Source: Candidatus Limnocylindrales bacterium (GTDB lineage Bacteria; Chloroflexota; Limnocylindria; Limnocylindrales; CSP1-4). From it: a stretch of DNA of 9,323 nucleotides. Under the pieces are notes generated by a model. That model was not told the DNA's origin, did not search any database, and saw only the letters and a list, made by a program, of their open reading frames with translations. This document shows positions 1 through 6,612 of this stretch, in pieces. The stretch covers positions 1 through 9,323 of the forward strand of contig JAUSJS010000236.1 of assembly GCA_030647575.1 (NCBI GenBank). Direction: 5' to 3'. Positions within the stretch are counted from its first letter, which is position 1; each line of letters begins with the position of its first letter. Position numbers and translations under genes: made by a program.

Positions 1-34
1 GATCCGTCTGGCCGGGTTGTGGTTCGTCGTGCAT
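1..34 (-). CDS. Possible start of a downstream gene (only 11 codons visible)
   Basis: An ATG on the minus strand at 34-32 opens a frame with no stop to the window edge, reading MHDEPQPGQTD. It lies 62 bases beyond the sensor kinase stop on the same strand, so it could be the next gene of that operon. An AAGGA stretch lies about 13 bases upstream, rather far for a ribosome binding site. Eleven residues cannot be assigned to any family, and the frame may be chance. The rest of 1-96 shows nothing else. Confidence 0.2.
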   Translation of the reverse strand, partial: MHDEPQPGQTD

Positions 35-96
35 CGCGGTGGTTGGTTCCTTGCGGGTGGTGGCCGATGGCGGCCAGAGGGTCCTCGTTGTCCGCC

Positions 97-1869
97 TCAG
101 GGTGCGGCTTGCGTGTTCACCTGCGAGCGCTCGGACGGTGAAGTTTCCTGCATGTTGGCGGGGGATGCACGGCCGAGCAGGCGCCGGTCGCCCTCGCCGG
201 CTCCTGGCGCCCCAGCCTCGATCTGCGCACCGGCCGCGGCCGCGGAGGCCACGTCGGCCCGCTCAGCGGCGGGGCTGCCCTCGACCAGGCGCGGATCGCG
301 CGGCAGGCTGACGCTGAACCGCGACCCGGCTCCGACCCGGCTCTCGACGACGATCCCGCCCCCGTGCATCTCGACGATCGAGCGCACGATCGCCAGTCCC
401 AGACCGCTCCCGCTGCCGCGCGCCTCGTTGGCGCTCGAGCCGCGATAGAAGCGCTCGAAGATGTGCGGCAGCTCGGCCGCCTCGATGCCAACGCCGCTGT
501 CGACCACATCGATCCGCGCCCCAGCGGGCGTGGCGTTTACGTCGACCGAGACGGAACCACCACGGCCGGTGAACTTCACGGCATTGGCCACCAGGTTGGC
601 CACGACCTGGCCGATCCGCTGGGGGTCGTGCCGGATCCGGACCGGGGCGGATGGCAGGTGGAGGGCCAGGGCAACGCCGCGTTTCCGCGCTGCCGGTGCG
701 CTCTGCTCCACGGCCGACTCGACGGCCGCCCTGAGATCGTCCGGGCGAAGGTCCAGCAGGACCAGGCCGGAATCGAGCTTCGACAGCTCCAGCAGGTTCT
801 GGGCCAGCCAGTCGAGCCGTTCGATCTGCTGCCCGCTCGACTCGATGAACTCGGCGCGCGCGTCCGGGTCGGCGTCGGCGCCCTCGCCCAGCAGCTCGTT
901 GAACGTGCGAAGCGCGGCCAGCGGAGTGCGCAGCTCGTGCGAGACGTCGGCCAGGAAATCGCGGCTCCGGTCGCGATCGCGCCGGATGATCTCGACGCTC
1001 TCCTCGAGACGGTCGGCCATCGCGTTGAACTGGACGGCGAGCTCGGCCAGCTCGGAGGACCCCGCCCGGACCTGGCTCGGTGGCACGCGCCGGCTGAGGT
1101 CCCCCTCCGCCAGGCCGCGAGACGCCTCGGTCAGCCGCCGCAGCGGCGTCGTGAAGCGGCGCGCCATGGCGGCCGAGACCACGACGCTCAGGCCGAGTGC
1201 GAACAGAGCGATCGCCGCGAGCAGGCCCGTGACGTTGGCCAGCGCGGTCGCCCTGAAGGTGTACGGATTGGACAGCGTGACCTCCACCGCGTACGGCTGG
1301 AAGAGGCCACCGGCCGGGTACGCATGACTGACCAGCGCGGATCGCTCCTGGGTCTGGCCGGACGCCGGCTGCGCCTCGAGTGGCATGAGCAGTGGCTCGT
1401 CCTCGGCCGGGATGAACGCGACGCCCTCGCCGGTCGACGCAAGGAGCCCGAAGCGGATCTTCACGTCCGCCTGGCCGAGCCGATCCGCGATGACCCGCTG
1501 CTGGTCGCGATCCAGCAGGGCAAGGATGACCGCCGGATCGACCTGCCGGTCCGGGCGGACGATCAGGCGACCCTCCGCCGCCGTACGAGCCAGGCTCTGG
1601 ACATAGGTGCCGACCGTCTCCGCTCGCTGCTCGAGATCCGTCGTCTGCTGGCGGGTGAAGTAGTCATCGAGGCGGTTGATGACCAGCACGGTGACGAGCA
1701 CAAGGGTCAGGGCGATGACGCTGATGAACGCGAGCGCCAGACGACCCTGGAACGTCCGTGGGAGCAGTCGCCGCAGGCGGCGCGGAGGTCGCACACGTCG
1801 CGCGAGGCGCCGGAGGCGGACGCCGCGACCGGTGATTGACTCAGCGCTCGGCGAAGGCGTAGCCGACAC
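97..1869 (-). CDS. Membrane-bound sensor histidine kinase (HAMP, HisKA, HATPase_c)
   Basis: Sensor kinase of the classical orthodox type, 590 residues. It would autophosphorylate on His and pass the phosphate to the regulator encoded just upstream. An Arg-rich cytoplasmic N-terminus precedes transmembrane segment 1 (about 43-66), an extracytoplasmic sensor region without a recognised fold (about 67-208), transmembrane segment 2 (about 209-235) and a HAMP linker (about 236-295). The H-box DFLADVSHELRTP puts the phospho-accepting residue at His311. The ATPase domain has an N-box with Asn425/Asn429, G1 DSGVG at 457-461, F-box FERFY at 471-475 and G2 GSGLGL at 487-492. All catalytic motifs are intact. 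After about residue 525 an Ala/Gly/Glu-rich tail of some 65 residues follows, longer than usual. The start is a GTG at 1869 that overlaps the end of the regulator gene by 29 bases. No clear ribosome binding site is visible, so translational coupling is likely. The signal sensed cannot be told from the sequence. Confidence 0.93.
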   Translation of the reverse strand: MSATPSPSAESITGRGVRLRRLARRVRPPRRLRRLLPRTFQGRLALAFISVIALTLVLVTVLVINRLDDYFTRQQTTDLEQRAETVGTYVQSLARTAAEGRLIVRPDRQVDPAVILALLDRDQQRVIADRLGQADVKIRFGLLASTGEGVAFIPAEDEPLLMPLEAQPASGQTQERSALVSHAYPAGGLFQPYAVEVTLSNPYTFRATALANVTGLLAAIALFALGLSVVVSAAMARRFTTPLRRLTEASRGLAEGDLSRRVPPSQVRAGSSELAELAVQFNAMADRLEESVEIIRRDRDRSRDFLADVSHELRTPLAALRTFNELLGEGADADPDARAEFIESSGQQIERLDWLAQNLLELSKLDSGLVLLDLRPDDLRAAVESAVEQSAPAARKRGVALALHLPSAPVRIRHDPQRIGQVVANLVANAVKFTGRGGSVSVDVNATPAGARIDVVDSGVGIEAAELPHIFERFYRGSSANEARGSGSGLGLAIVRSIVEMHGGGIVVESRVGAGSRFSVSLPRDPRLVEGSPAAERADVASAAAAGAQIEAGAPGAGEGDRRLLGRASPANMQETSPSERSQVNTQAAP

Positions 1870-2539
1870 CTCGAACGGTCAGGACGAAGGCCGGAGACGC
1901 CGGGTCGTCCTCGATCTTGTCGCGCAGGTGGCTGACGTGGACATTGATCGTCTTCTCGTCCTGGTCCAGTGCCTCGTAGTCGCGCAGCAGCTCGAGCAGC
2001 TCACTGCGGGTGTAGACGCGACCCGGGCGCGAGGCGAGATGGCGGAGGATCTCGAACTCGGTCGGCGTGAGGCTGATCCTGCGGGTGCCGCGCTGGATGC
2101 GCCGGCGCTCCAGGTCGATCAGCAGGTCACCGTGTCGGATCACCCGGCCGCCCGCCGCGTCGGACAGGTCGCCGTACGACCGGCGCAGCAGCGCTTTGAT
2201 CCGGCTCATGAGCTCGCGTAACCCGAATGGCTTGGTCAGGTAGTCGTCTGCGCCGAGCTCGAGCCCGATGACCTTGTCCACCTCATCGTCGCGTGCCGTC
2301 AGGACGAGGACCGGCATCTTCGCACCTGATGCCCGCAAACGGCGCAGGAGCTCGAAGCCGTCCATCCCGGGCAGCCGGACGTCGAGCACGACGAGGTCCG
2401 GCGCCTGGTGGGTCGCAATGTCCAGGCCTTCCTCGCCGGAGCGCGCCATGGCGACCTCATAGCCCTCCTGCTGGAGGGCGTACTGGATGCCGCGAGCGAC
2501 GGCATGCTCGTCTTCGACGATCAGAATGGTGGCGGCCAC
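1841..2539 (-). CDS. OmpR/PhoB-family two-component response regulator
   Basis: DNA-binding response regulator of 232 residues, the usual length for the OmpR/PhoB family. The receiver domain (about 4-115) has the acidic pair Glu9/Asp10 (IVEDE), phospho-acceptor Asp53 in LVVLDVRLPGMDG, Thr81 and Lys103 (LTKPF), so the phosphorylation switch is complete. The C-terminal winged helix (about 133-230) carries the typical SLTPTEFEILRHLASRPG and the recognition-helix segment INVHVSHLRDKIE, ending in VRGVGYAF. The GTG at 2539 gives the standard N-terminus MAATILIVEDE. The kinase gene follows and overlaps by 29 bases, so the two are one operon and very probably cognate partners. No Shine-Dalgarno precedes the start; a -10-like hexamer sits six bases upstream instead (separate entry). 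The target genes are unknown. Confidence 0.95.
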   Translation of the reverse strand: MAATILIVEDEHAVARGIQYALQQEGYEVAMARSGEEGLDIATHQAPDLVVLDVRLPGMDGFELLRRLRASGAKMPVLVLTARDDEVDKVIGLELGADDYLTKPFGLRELMSRIKALLRRSYGDLSDAAGGRVIRHGDLLIDLERRRIQRGTRRISLTPTEFEILRHLASRPGRVYTRSELLELLRDYEALDQDEKTINVHVSHLRDKIEDDPASPAFVLTVRGVGYAFAER

Positions 2540-2551
2540 GGCGCGATGCTA
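2540..2551 (-). promoter_or_regulatory. Probable leaderless promoter -10 of the two-component operon
   Basis: On the minus strand TAGCAT (2551-2546) is followed by the six bases CGCGCC and then the GTG start at 2539. Transcription normally begins six to seven bases after a -10 element, which would place the first transcribed base at the start codon. No purine-rich ribosome binding site is present. I found no good -35 hexamer 16-18 bases further upstream. The same spacing recurs in front of the ligase and primase-polymerase genes, which supports the reading. Confidence 0.5.
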
Positions 2552-2585
2552 CACCGCGTTGGCCGGACGCCTCGCCGACCCGTGG

Positions 2586-2681
2586 TAAGGTAGGCGCGCT
2601 TCCGGGCGCCTCGCCACCCCGGCCCCGCCGGCGAGCCGCAGCCCGCCACCCGACAGCGGACACAATCCAGAGGTTCTCGAC
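2586..2681 (+). promoter_or_regulatory. Candidate -10, leader and ribosome binding site of the bL25 gene
   Basis: TAAGGT at 2586-2591 is the only -10-like hexamer before the gene and would give a leader of about 84 bases. A TTGGCC at 2559-2564 resembles a -35 but lies 21 bases away, too far for a standard promoter. The leader contains an inverted repeat CTCGCC (2610-2615) / GGCGAG (2630-2635) with a 14-base loop. AGAGG at 2669-2673, eight bases before the ATG, is a good ribosome binding site and fixes the start. The ribosome binding site is well supported; the promoter and hairpin are tentative. Confidence 0.4.
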
Positions 2682-3362
2682 ATGTCTACCGCTCGCGCGA
2701 CGCTCGTCGCCGAACACCGCGAGGTTACCGGCAAGAAGGTGTCCACCCTTCGCCGCGCCGGCCGCCTCCCGGCCGTGGTGTACGGCCACGGGATCGATTC
2801 GGACAGCATCTCGGTCGATGCCCACGAGTTTGAGCAGCTGCGCCGCCACACCGGTCCGAACGCCCTCGTCGACCTGTCGGTCGACGGCAAGATGGCGCGA
2901 CCGGTCCTGGTCCACTCGGTCCAGGTCCATCCGGTCAACCGCCGGACGCTCCACGTCGATCTCTTCCTCGTACGCATGACGGAGGAGCTGACCGTCGACG
3001 TGCCGCTGGTTGCCACCGGCGACGCCCCGGCCGTCACGCTGCACGGCGGCACGCTGCTGCACCCGAGCGAGTCCGTCCGCGTGCGTGCGCTGCCCGACCA
3101 CCTGCCGCAGGTGATCGAGTACTCGGTCGCGTTGCTGCTCGACTTCGATACGACGATCCACGTCCGCGATCTGAGCATCCCATCGGACGTCACGCTGCTG
3201 ACCGACGGTGATGAGATCATCGCCAAGGTCCAGCCGCCGCGCGTCGAGGAGGAGCCGGTCGCGGTCGCCGAGGCGGTCGAGGGTGAGGCGGCGGAGGCCG
3301 AAGGTGCCGGCGAGGCAGTCGGCGCCGAGGGTGCCGAAGCGCCTGGGTCCGCCGCAGGCTAA
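2682..3362 (+). CDS. rplY: 50S ribosomal protein bL25, CTC (long) form
   Basis: Ribosomal protein of the bL25/TL5/CTC family, which binds 5S rRNA in the central protuberance of the large subunit. The 226 residues match the long two-domain form rather than the short E. coli L25. The N-terminal beta-barrel (about 5-95) has the family signature GKKVSTLRRAGRLPAVVYG (17-35) and VQVHPVNRRTLHVDLF (80-95). The TL5 C-terminal domain (about 100-186) ends in IPSDVTLLTDGDEIIAKV. A Glu/Ala/Gly-rich acidic tail (187-226) follows, common in high-GC bacteria and probably disordered. The ATG at 2682 is preceded by AGAGG at eight bases. The gene is divergent from the two-component operon and converges on the methyltransferase with 26 bases between stop codons. 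The peptidyl-tRNA hydrolase gene that often follows rplY is absent here. Confidence 0.95.
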   Translation: MSTARATLVAEHREVTGKKVSTLRRAGRLPAVVYGHGIDSDSISVDAHEFEQLRRHTGPNALVDLSVDGKMARPVLVHSVQVHPVNRRTLHVDLFLVRMTEELTVDVPLVATGDAPAVTLHGGTLLHPSESVRVRALPDHLPQVIEYSVALLLDFDTTIHVRDLSIPSDVTLLTDGDEIIAKVQPPRVEEEPVAVAEAVEGEAAEAEGAGEAVGAEGAEAPGSAAG

Positions 3363-3369
3363 TCCAGGC
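3341..3369. terminator. Stem-loop across the bL25 stop, weak terminator candidate
   Basis: GCCTGGGT (3341-3348) pairs with ATCCAGGC (3362-3369), eight pairs including one G-T wobble, around a 13-base loop that contains the end of the bL25 frame. It lies just before the 26-base gap between two converging genes, a fitting place for termination. No T-run follows on either strand, so it does not meet the standard rule for an intrinsic terminator. Confidence 0.3.
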
Positions 3370-3388
3370 AGCGCGCCCATCGCCGGCC

Positions 3389-4213
3389 TCAACGTCCCGA
3401 GCGGCGACCACTGGCGAAGACGATCGGGGATTGCATCGTCAGGTCCGCCGGCGACAGGAGCGTGAGCCGCTTGCGCATGGTCGCCACCAGGCGATCGCGC
3501 AACCTTGGGTCGAGCTCGTCGAACAGGCTCTCCTCGTCGAACTCGGACAGGAAGGCGAGATAGCCGTCAACCGTGAATCGGTGCTCGAGCACGTCCGGCT
3601 CGGCCGCCACCTCGGCGAAGCCGGCGCGACGAAGCTCGCGGGCGGCTCGCTCGACCGATGGCAGATCCCCGGACCGCCCGTCCGGCTCGCGGCCACCGAT
3701 GCCCAGTGACTCCAGGACCTCGTCGAATATCAGGTCCGGCGTGAACGCCCGGTCGTCATGCAGCCACGAGACGTAGGCCAGCACCCCGCCCGTCCGAATG
3801 ACCCGCCGGGCCTCACGCAGGGCCCGCGCGCGGTTCGGCACGAGCTGGAGGACGAACGACGAGAGGGCGAGATCGAACGTGCCGTCCGGGAATGGGAGGG
3901 CGTCCGCGAATGCGACCTCGGTGCGAAACCGCTTGCCCGTCGCGCCCAACGTCCGTTCGGCGAAGGAGTCGGCCATCGCGCGCATCTCGGTGGACGCGTC
4001 AACGCCGACAACCGAAACCAGGGGCCAGCGGTCGAGCGCGCCGAAGGCCTGCTGCCCGGTGCCGGTCCCGATGTCCAATACCCGCACCGCGCCATCCGCC
4101 AGCCACGGCGCGGCCCGATCGAGCAGGCGCCCGACCGCCGGCGACAGGACCGGCGCCCACCAGCGTGCGTAGCCCTCGGCGATCCGATCGTAGCGCGCGG
4201 CCTGGTCAGTCAC
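3389..4213 (-). CDS. Class I SAM-dependent methyltransferase
   Basis: Predicted soluble methyltransferase of 274 residues; the substrate is unknown. The Rossmann-fold SAM site is clear. Motif I is VLDIGTGTGQ at 45-54. An acidic residue ends strand 2 in VVGVDAS (Asp72), and ADALPFPDGTFDLALSSFVLQLV spans 104-126 (motifs II/III). The post-motif REARRVIRTGGVLAYVSW (133-150) is typical of the Methyltransf_11/UbiE-like superfamily. The C-terminal part (about 155-274) is a cap without a recognised substrate signature. The N-terminus YDRIAEGYARWW is the usual opening of this group, so I chose the GTG at 4213 over the longer open frame, whose upstream part is low-complexity. No ribosome binding site precedes it; a weak -10-like CACGAT lies six bases upstream. 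The DUF4349 gene upstream on the same strand is 163 bases away, so a shared operon is doubtful. Confidence 0.87.
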   Translation of the reverse strand: MTDQAARYDRIAEGYARWWAPVLSPAVGRLLDRAAPWLADGAVRVLDIGTGTGQQAFGALDRWPLVSVVGVDASTEMRAMADSFAERTLGATGKRFRTEVAFADALPFPDGTFDLALSSFVLQLVPNRARALREARRVIRTGGVLAYVSWLHDDRAFTPDLIFDEVLESLGIGGREPDGRSGDLPSVERAARELRRAGFAEVAAEPDVLEHRFTVDGYLAFLSEFDEESLFDELDPRLRDRLVATMRKRLTLLSPADLTMQSPIVFASGRRSGR

Positions 4214-4225
4214 CCCGGCATCGTG
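4214..4225 (-). promoter_or_regulatory. Weak leaderless-type -10 before the methyltransferase
   Basis: CACGAT (4225-4220, minus strand) sits six bases before the GTG start. It keeps the important second-position A and final T of a -10 element but has C instead of T first. Its spacing equals that of the three stronger examples in the window. Alone it would not be convincing. Confidence 0.25.
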
Positions 4226-4280
4226 CCATGCCGGATGGCGACGCGTGCCTGTGGCCTGCCTGATGCGTCCGGGGATCAGC

Positions 4281-4295
4281 CGCCGGTGACCGGCG
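4281..4295. promoter_or_regulatory. Perfect 15-base palindrome upstream of the methyltransferase
   Basis: CGCCGGT-G-ACCGGCG is a perfect inverted repeat with seven-base arms around one central base. It lies 68 bases before the methyltransferase start and 82 bases after the DUF4349 stop. Size and symmetry suit a dimeric repressor operator, but a high-GC background makes GC-only palindromes fairly common. It could also form a short hairpin in the transcript leaving the lipoprotein gene. Confidence 0.3.
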
Positions 4296-4302
4296 CTCCC
4301 GA

Positions 4303-4336
4303 GACCCGGCGACGGGCTCGACCCGGCGACCGGCTC
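4303..4336. repeat. Two-copy 17-base tandem repeat
   Basis: GACCCGGCGACGGGCTC (4303-4319) is followed directly by GACCCGGCGACCGGCTC (4320-4336), one mismatch in 17. It lies in the 163-base gap between the methyltransferase and DUF4349 genes, beside the palindrome at 4281-4295. No gene is visible in that gap. Confidence 0.75.
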
Positions 4337-4376
4337 GACCCCGTGAGCCGCCGCATGCACGCCAGGATCATTGCGG

Positions 4377-5330
4377 CTAGCTGTCGGAAGCGACCGCTTC
4401 GCTGAGCGGTGGTGGCGCCGGAGGCAGGAGGCCCCGCCCGGCACGACGGCGACCGAGGCCTGCGCGCCGTGCCAACCAGACGCCAAGGGCGGCGATCAGC
4501 CCGAGGACCAGCAGGATCGGCAGCCAGACGATGAGGAACCAGATTCCGGCGCTGGCCAGTGCCTGCAGGATGGAGATCAGGCTTGCGGCGGCCTCGTCGA
4601 CCGTGGTCGCCGGCTGCCACTCCTTGCTCGCCGCCTCGACGGCGACGACCGGGCTGCTGAAGTAGGCGGTCAGCGTGGCGTAGCCGGCGCGGTCATTGAG
4701 GTCCTCTAGCTGGGCGCTCAGCTGCTCGATCTGGCCACGGACATCGGTCAGCCGTGCCTCGACTTCGAGGACGTCGCTGATCTTCGTTGCCTTTGCCGCA
4801 ATGCCCTGGAGCGCCGTTTCGCTGGCCCGCAGGTTCCGGATACGCGCCTGGAGGTCGATGACCTGCCCGGTCACCTCGACCGCCTCGGTCTGCTCGGTGA
4901 CCACCTTGGTGGTCAGGCCATTCAAGCCGCGGAGGGCGTCCAGTGCCTCCTCCCAGCGGTCGGCCGGGATCCGGTAGGTGATCTGCGCGCTCGGTCGGTC
5001 TTCGAAGTTGCTGGTGTTGGAGGCGCCGACATACCCGCCGAGGCTGACGATCGCATCGCGCGCGGTGCGCAGCGCCTTCGGAACGTCGGTCACCTCGAGC
5101 TCGATCGAGCCGGTCCGAATGATCTTGGCGTCGTCGCGGGCGCCGATCGCGTTGCTGTCGACGATGCCGTCGCGGTTGGCACCAGCCGGGGCGGCGCTGG
5201 GTGCGGCCGCCGCGCCGCCGACGGCTTCCCCGACAGACTGCGGCTCAGGCCGGGACGCGCCGCCCGCGGCGCAGGCGCCCAACGCCATGATGAACACGAG
5301 CAGTGCGATGAAGGTACGGATGGTGCGCAT
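4377..5330 (-). CDS. DUF4349-domain membrane-anchored lipoprotein
   Basis: Predicted envelope lipoprotein of 317 residues of the DUF4349 family, whose function is not established. A short signal peptide ends in lipobox LGAC, with lipidation at Cys20. A low-complexity Ala/Gly/Pro linker (about 21-65) follows. The family core (about 69-225) opens with KIIRTGSIELEVTDV and contains GGYVGASNTSNF and YRIPADRWEEALDAL. A heptad-like coiled-coil stretch (about 155-212) lies within it. One transmembrane helix (about 261-286, GIWFLIVWLPILLVLGLIAAL) and a basic cytoplasmic end RRAGLGRRRAGRG follow. The architecture is an external coiled-coil domain tethered at both ends. I chose the ATG at 5330 because GGAGGG (5343-5338, minus strand) lies seven bases upstream; a TTG one codon earlier is in frame but too close. 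The gene is divergent from the ligase gene. A role in envelope maintenance is a guess only. Confidence 0.88.
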   Translation of the reverse strand: MRTIRTFIALLVFIMALGACAAGGASRPEPQSVGEAVGGAAAAPSAAPAGANRDGIVDSNAIGARDDAKIIRTGSIELEVTDVPKALRTARDAIVSLGGYVGASNTSNFEDRPSAQITYRIPADRWEEALDALRGLNGLTTKVVTEQTEAVEVTGQVIDLQARIRNLRASETALQGIAAKATKISDVLEVEARLTDVRGQIEQLSAQLEDLNDRAGYATLTAYFSSPVVAVEAASKEWQPATTVDEAAASLISILQALASAGIWFLIVWLPILLVLGLIAALGVWLARRAGLGRRRAGRGLLPPAPPPLSEAVASDS

Positions 5331-5411
5331 CAAGGAGCCCTCCGTGGCTCGTCACGACCGAATGGCCGGTGACGGCACCGCGGAGACGCCAGGCCTGGCA
5401 ACCGGGTTCCA

Positions 5412-5427
5412 CGAGTACACTCGGCCC
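5412..5427 (+). promoter_or_regulatory. Probable leaderless promoter of the ligase gene, with inverted repeat
   Basis: TACACT (5416-5421) is followed by CGGCCC and the GTG start at 5428, the six-base spacing expected for a leaderless transcript; no Shine-Dalgarno is present. The hexamer lies inside a perfect short inverted repeat CGAGT-AC-ACTCG (5412-5423), which could be a repressor site over the promoter or chance. No convincing -35 is seen. Confidence 0.5.
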
Positions 5428-6522
5428 GTGGCACTGCATCTGCCCTTCCAGCCTCCGGTCGAGCCGATGCTGGCGAAAGCCGTGGACGCCCTGCCGACCG
5501 ACGACGGCTGGCTGTTCGAGCCCAAATGGGATGGCTTCCGCGCACTCATCTTTCGCGATGGTGACGAGGTCTACACCCAGTCGCGCGACCTGAAGCCGCT
5601 GGATCGTTACTTCCCGGAGCTCGCCGAGCCCTTGCGGGCGGCCCTGCCCGAGCGCTGCATCCTGGATGGCGAGATCGTCATCGCGCAGGACGGGGCGCTC
5701 GCCTTCGAGGCGTTGCTCCTGCGCATCCACCCGGCGGCGTCTCGGGTTCGACTGCTGGCCGCCGAATCGCCCGCCAGCTTCGTGGCCTGGGATCTGCTGG
5801 CGCTCGAAGACGAGGATCTGCGGGCCGTGCCGCAAAGCGAGCGGCGGGCACGACTCGAGACCGTCCTCGGCGGCGCCGCGCCGCCGGTGCACCTGACGCC
5901 AGCCACGCGCGACCGGGCGATGGCGTCCGATTGGTTCGCCCGATTCGAGGGCGCAGGGCTCGATGGGGTGATCGCCAAGCGACTTGACGCGCCCTATCAG
6001 CCGGGCAAGCGGGCGATGCTCAAGATCAAGCATCAGCGAACCGCGGACTGCGTCCTGGCCGGCTTCCGCTGGCACAAGAACGGACCGGGCACCCACGTCG
6101 GGTCGCTCCTGCTTGGCTTGTACGACGACGAGGGCACGCTCCATCACGTCGGGATCACCTCGTCCTTCAGCTGGGACCGTCGCGCCGCGCTGGTGGAGGA
6201 GCTGGCGCCGCTGCGGGACGACGCGCTCGAGGGTCATCCGTGGTCGGGCTGGGCAGAGTGGGCCGCCGAGCAGGCGGCGAGCGGCCAGCGTGTACCCGGT
6301 GCCACGTCGCGCTGGAATCGCGGCAAGGACCTGTCCTGGGAACCGTTGCGAGCCGAGCGCGTCGCCGAGGTGGCCTACGACCACCTCCAGGGCACCCGCT
6401 TCCGCCACGCCACCACCTTCAAGCGCTGGCGTCCCGACAAGCCGCCACAGGCCTGCCGCTACGACCAGCTGGAAGAGGCCGCCCCGTACGAGCTCTCCCA
6501 GATCTTCTCCGGCGGCCGGTGA
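5428..6522 (+). CDS. ligC: ATP-dependent DNA ligase, LigC type
   Basis: Stand-alone ATP-dependent DNA ligase of 364 residues, which would seal nicks through an enzyme-AMP and a DNA-adenylate intermediate. The adenylation domain (about 8-205) has the nucleophile Lys33 in motif I (EPKWDGFR). Motif III is LDGEIVI (79-85, Glu82), IIIa is FVAWDLL (118-124), IV is GLDGVIAKR (177-185) and V is MLKIKH (197-202). The OB-fold domain (about 207-350) includes GTHVGSLLLGLYDDEG and the closing FRHATTFKRWRPDKPP, typical of the LigC/LigD ligase family. There is no N-terminal DNA-binding domain, and no polymerase or phosphoesterase domain fused, so it resembles mycobacterial LigC (about 358 residues) more than LigD. 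The frame is open for 450 bases upstream, but that part is antisense to the lipoprotein gene; the GTG at 5428 gives the family N-terminus and has a -10-like hexamer six bases before it. The gene converges on a primase-polymerase gene, its expected partner. Confidence 0.92.
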   Translation: MALHLPFQPPVEPMLAKAVDALPTDDGWLFEPKWDGFRALIFRDGDEVYTQSRDLKPLDRYFPELAEPLRAALPERCILDGEIVIAQDGALAFEALLLRIHPAASRVRLLAAESPASFVAWDLLALEDEDLRAVPQSERRARLETVLGGAAPPVHLTPATRDRAMASDWFARFEGAGLDGVIAKRLDAPYQPGKRAMLKIKHQRTADCVLAGFRWHKNGPGTHVGSLLLGLYDDEGTLHHVGITSSFSWDRRAALVEELAPLRDDALEGHPWSGWAEWAAEQAASGQRVPGATSRWNRGKDLSWEPLRAERVAEVAYDHLQGTRFRHATTFKRWRPDKPPQACRYDQLEEAAPYELSQIFSGGR

Positions 6523-6541
6523 CCGTACGGTTGTGGCTGAT

Positions 6542-6568
6542 CGGGGCCGGCTGGTAGAAGCAGCCCCG
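6542..6568 (+). terminator. Weak hairpin 19 bases after the ligase stop
   Basis: CGGGGC (6542-6547) pairs with GCCCCG (6563-6568), and the loop can add GCT (6550-6552) with AGC (6559-6561). No T-run follows, so termination is possible but unproven. Confidence 0.22.
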
Positions 6569-6612
6569 CTGTGCGCCCGGTGACCATTACTGACATCGCA
6601 GTGCCGAGGTCT

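Noticed and set aside
364..1839. 491-codon open frame on the plus strand, antisense to the sensor kinase
   Set aside because: It mirrors a fully conserved kinase gene, is Arg/Gln/Asp-rich without a recognisable domain, and has no ribosome binding site. Long antisense frames are expected at about 70% GC.
2457..3392. 311-codon minus-strand frame across the bL25 gene
   Set aside because: It is antisense to a clear ribosomal protein and shows no family motif. It also overlaps the regulator start and its promoter region.
4214..4486. 91 extra N-terminal residues for the methyltransferase
   Set aside because: The extension is low-complexity, contains the tandem repeat and overlaps the end of the lipoprotein gene. 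The family N-terminus starts at the GTG at 4213.
4978..5427. 150 extra N-terminal codons for the ligase
   Set aside because: The stretch is antisense to the DUF4349 gene and Ser/Arg/Pro-rich. The ligase family N-terminus begins at the GTG at 5428.
5245..6408. 387-codon open frame on the minus strand, antisense to the ligase gene
   Set aside because: The opposite strand encodes all ligase motifs. This frame has no domain signature and overlaps the start of the lipoprotein gene.
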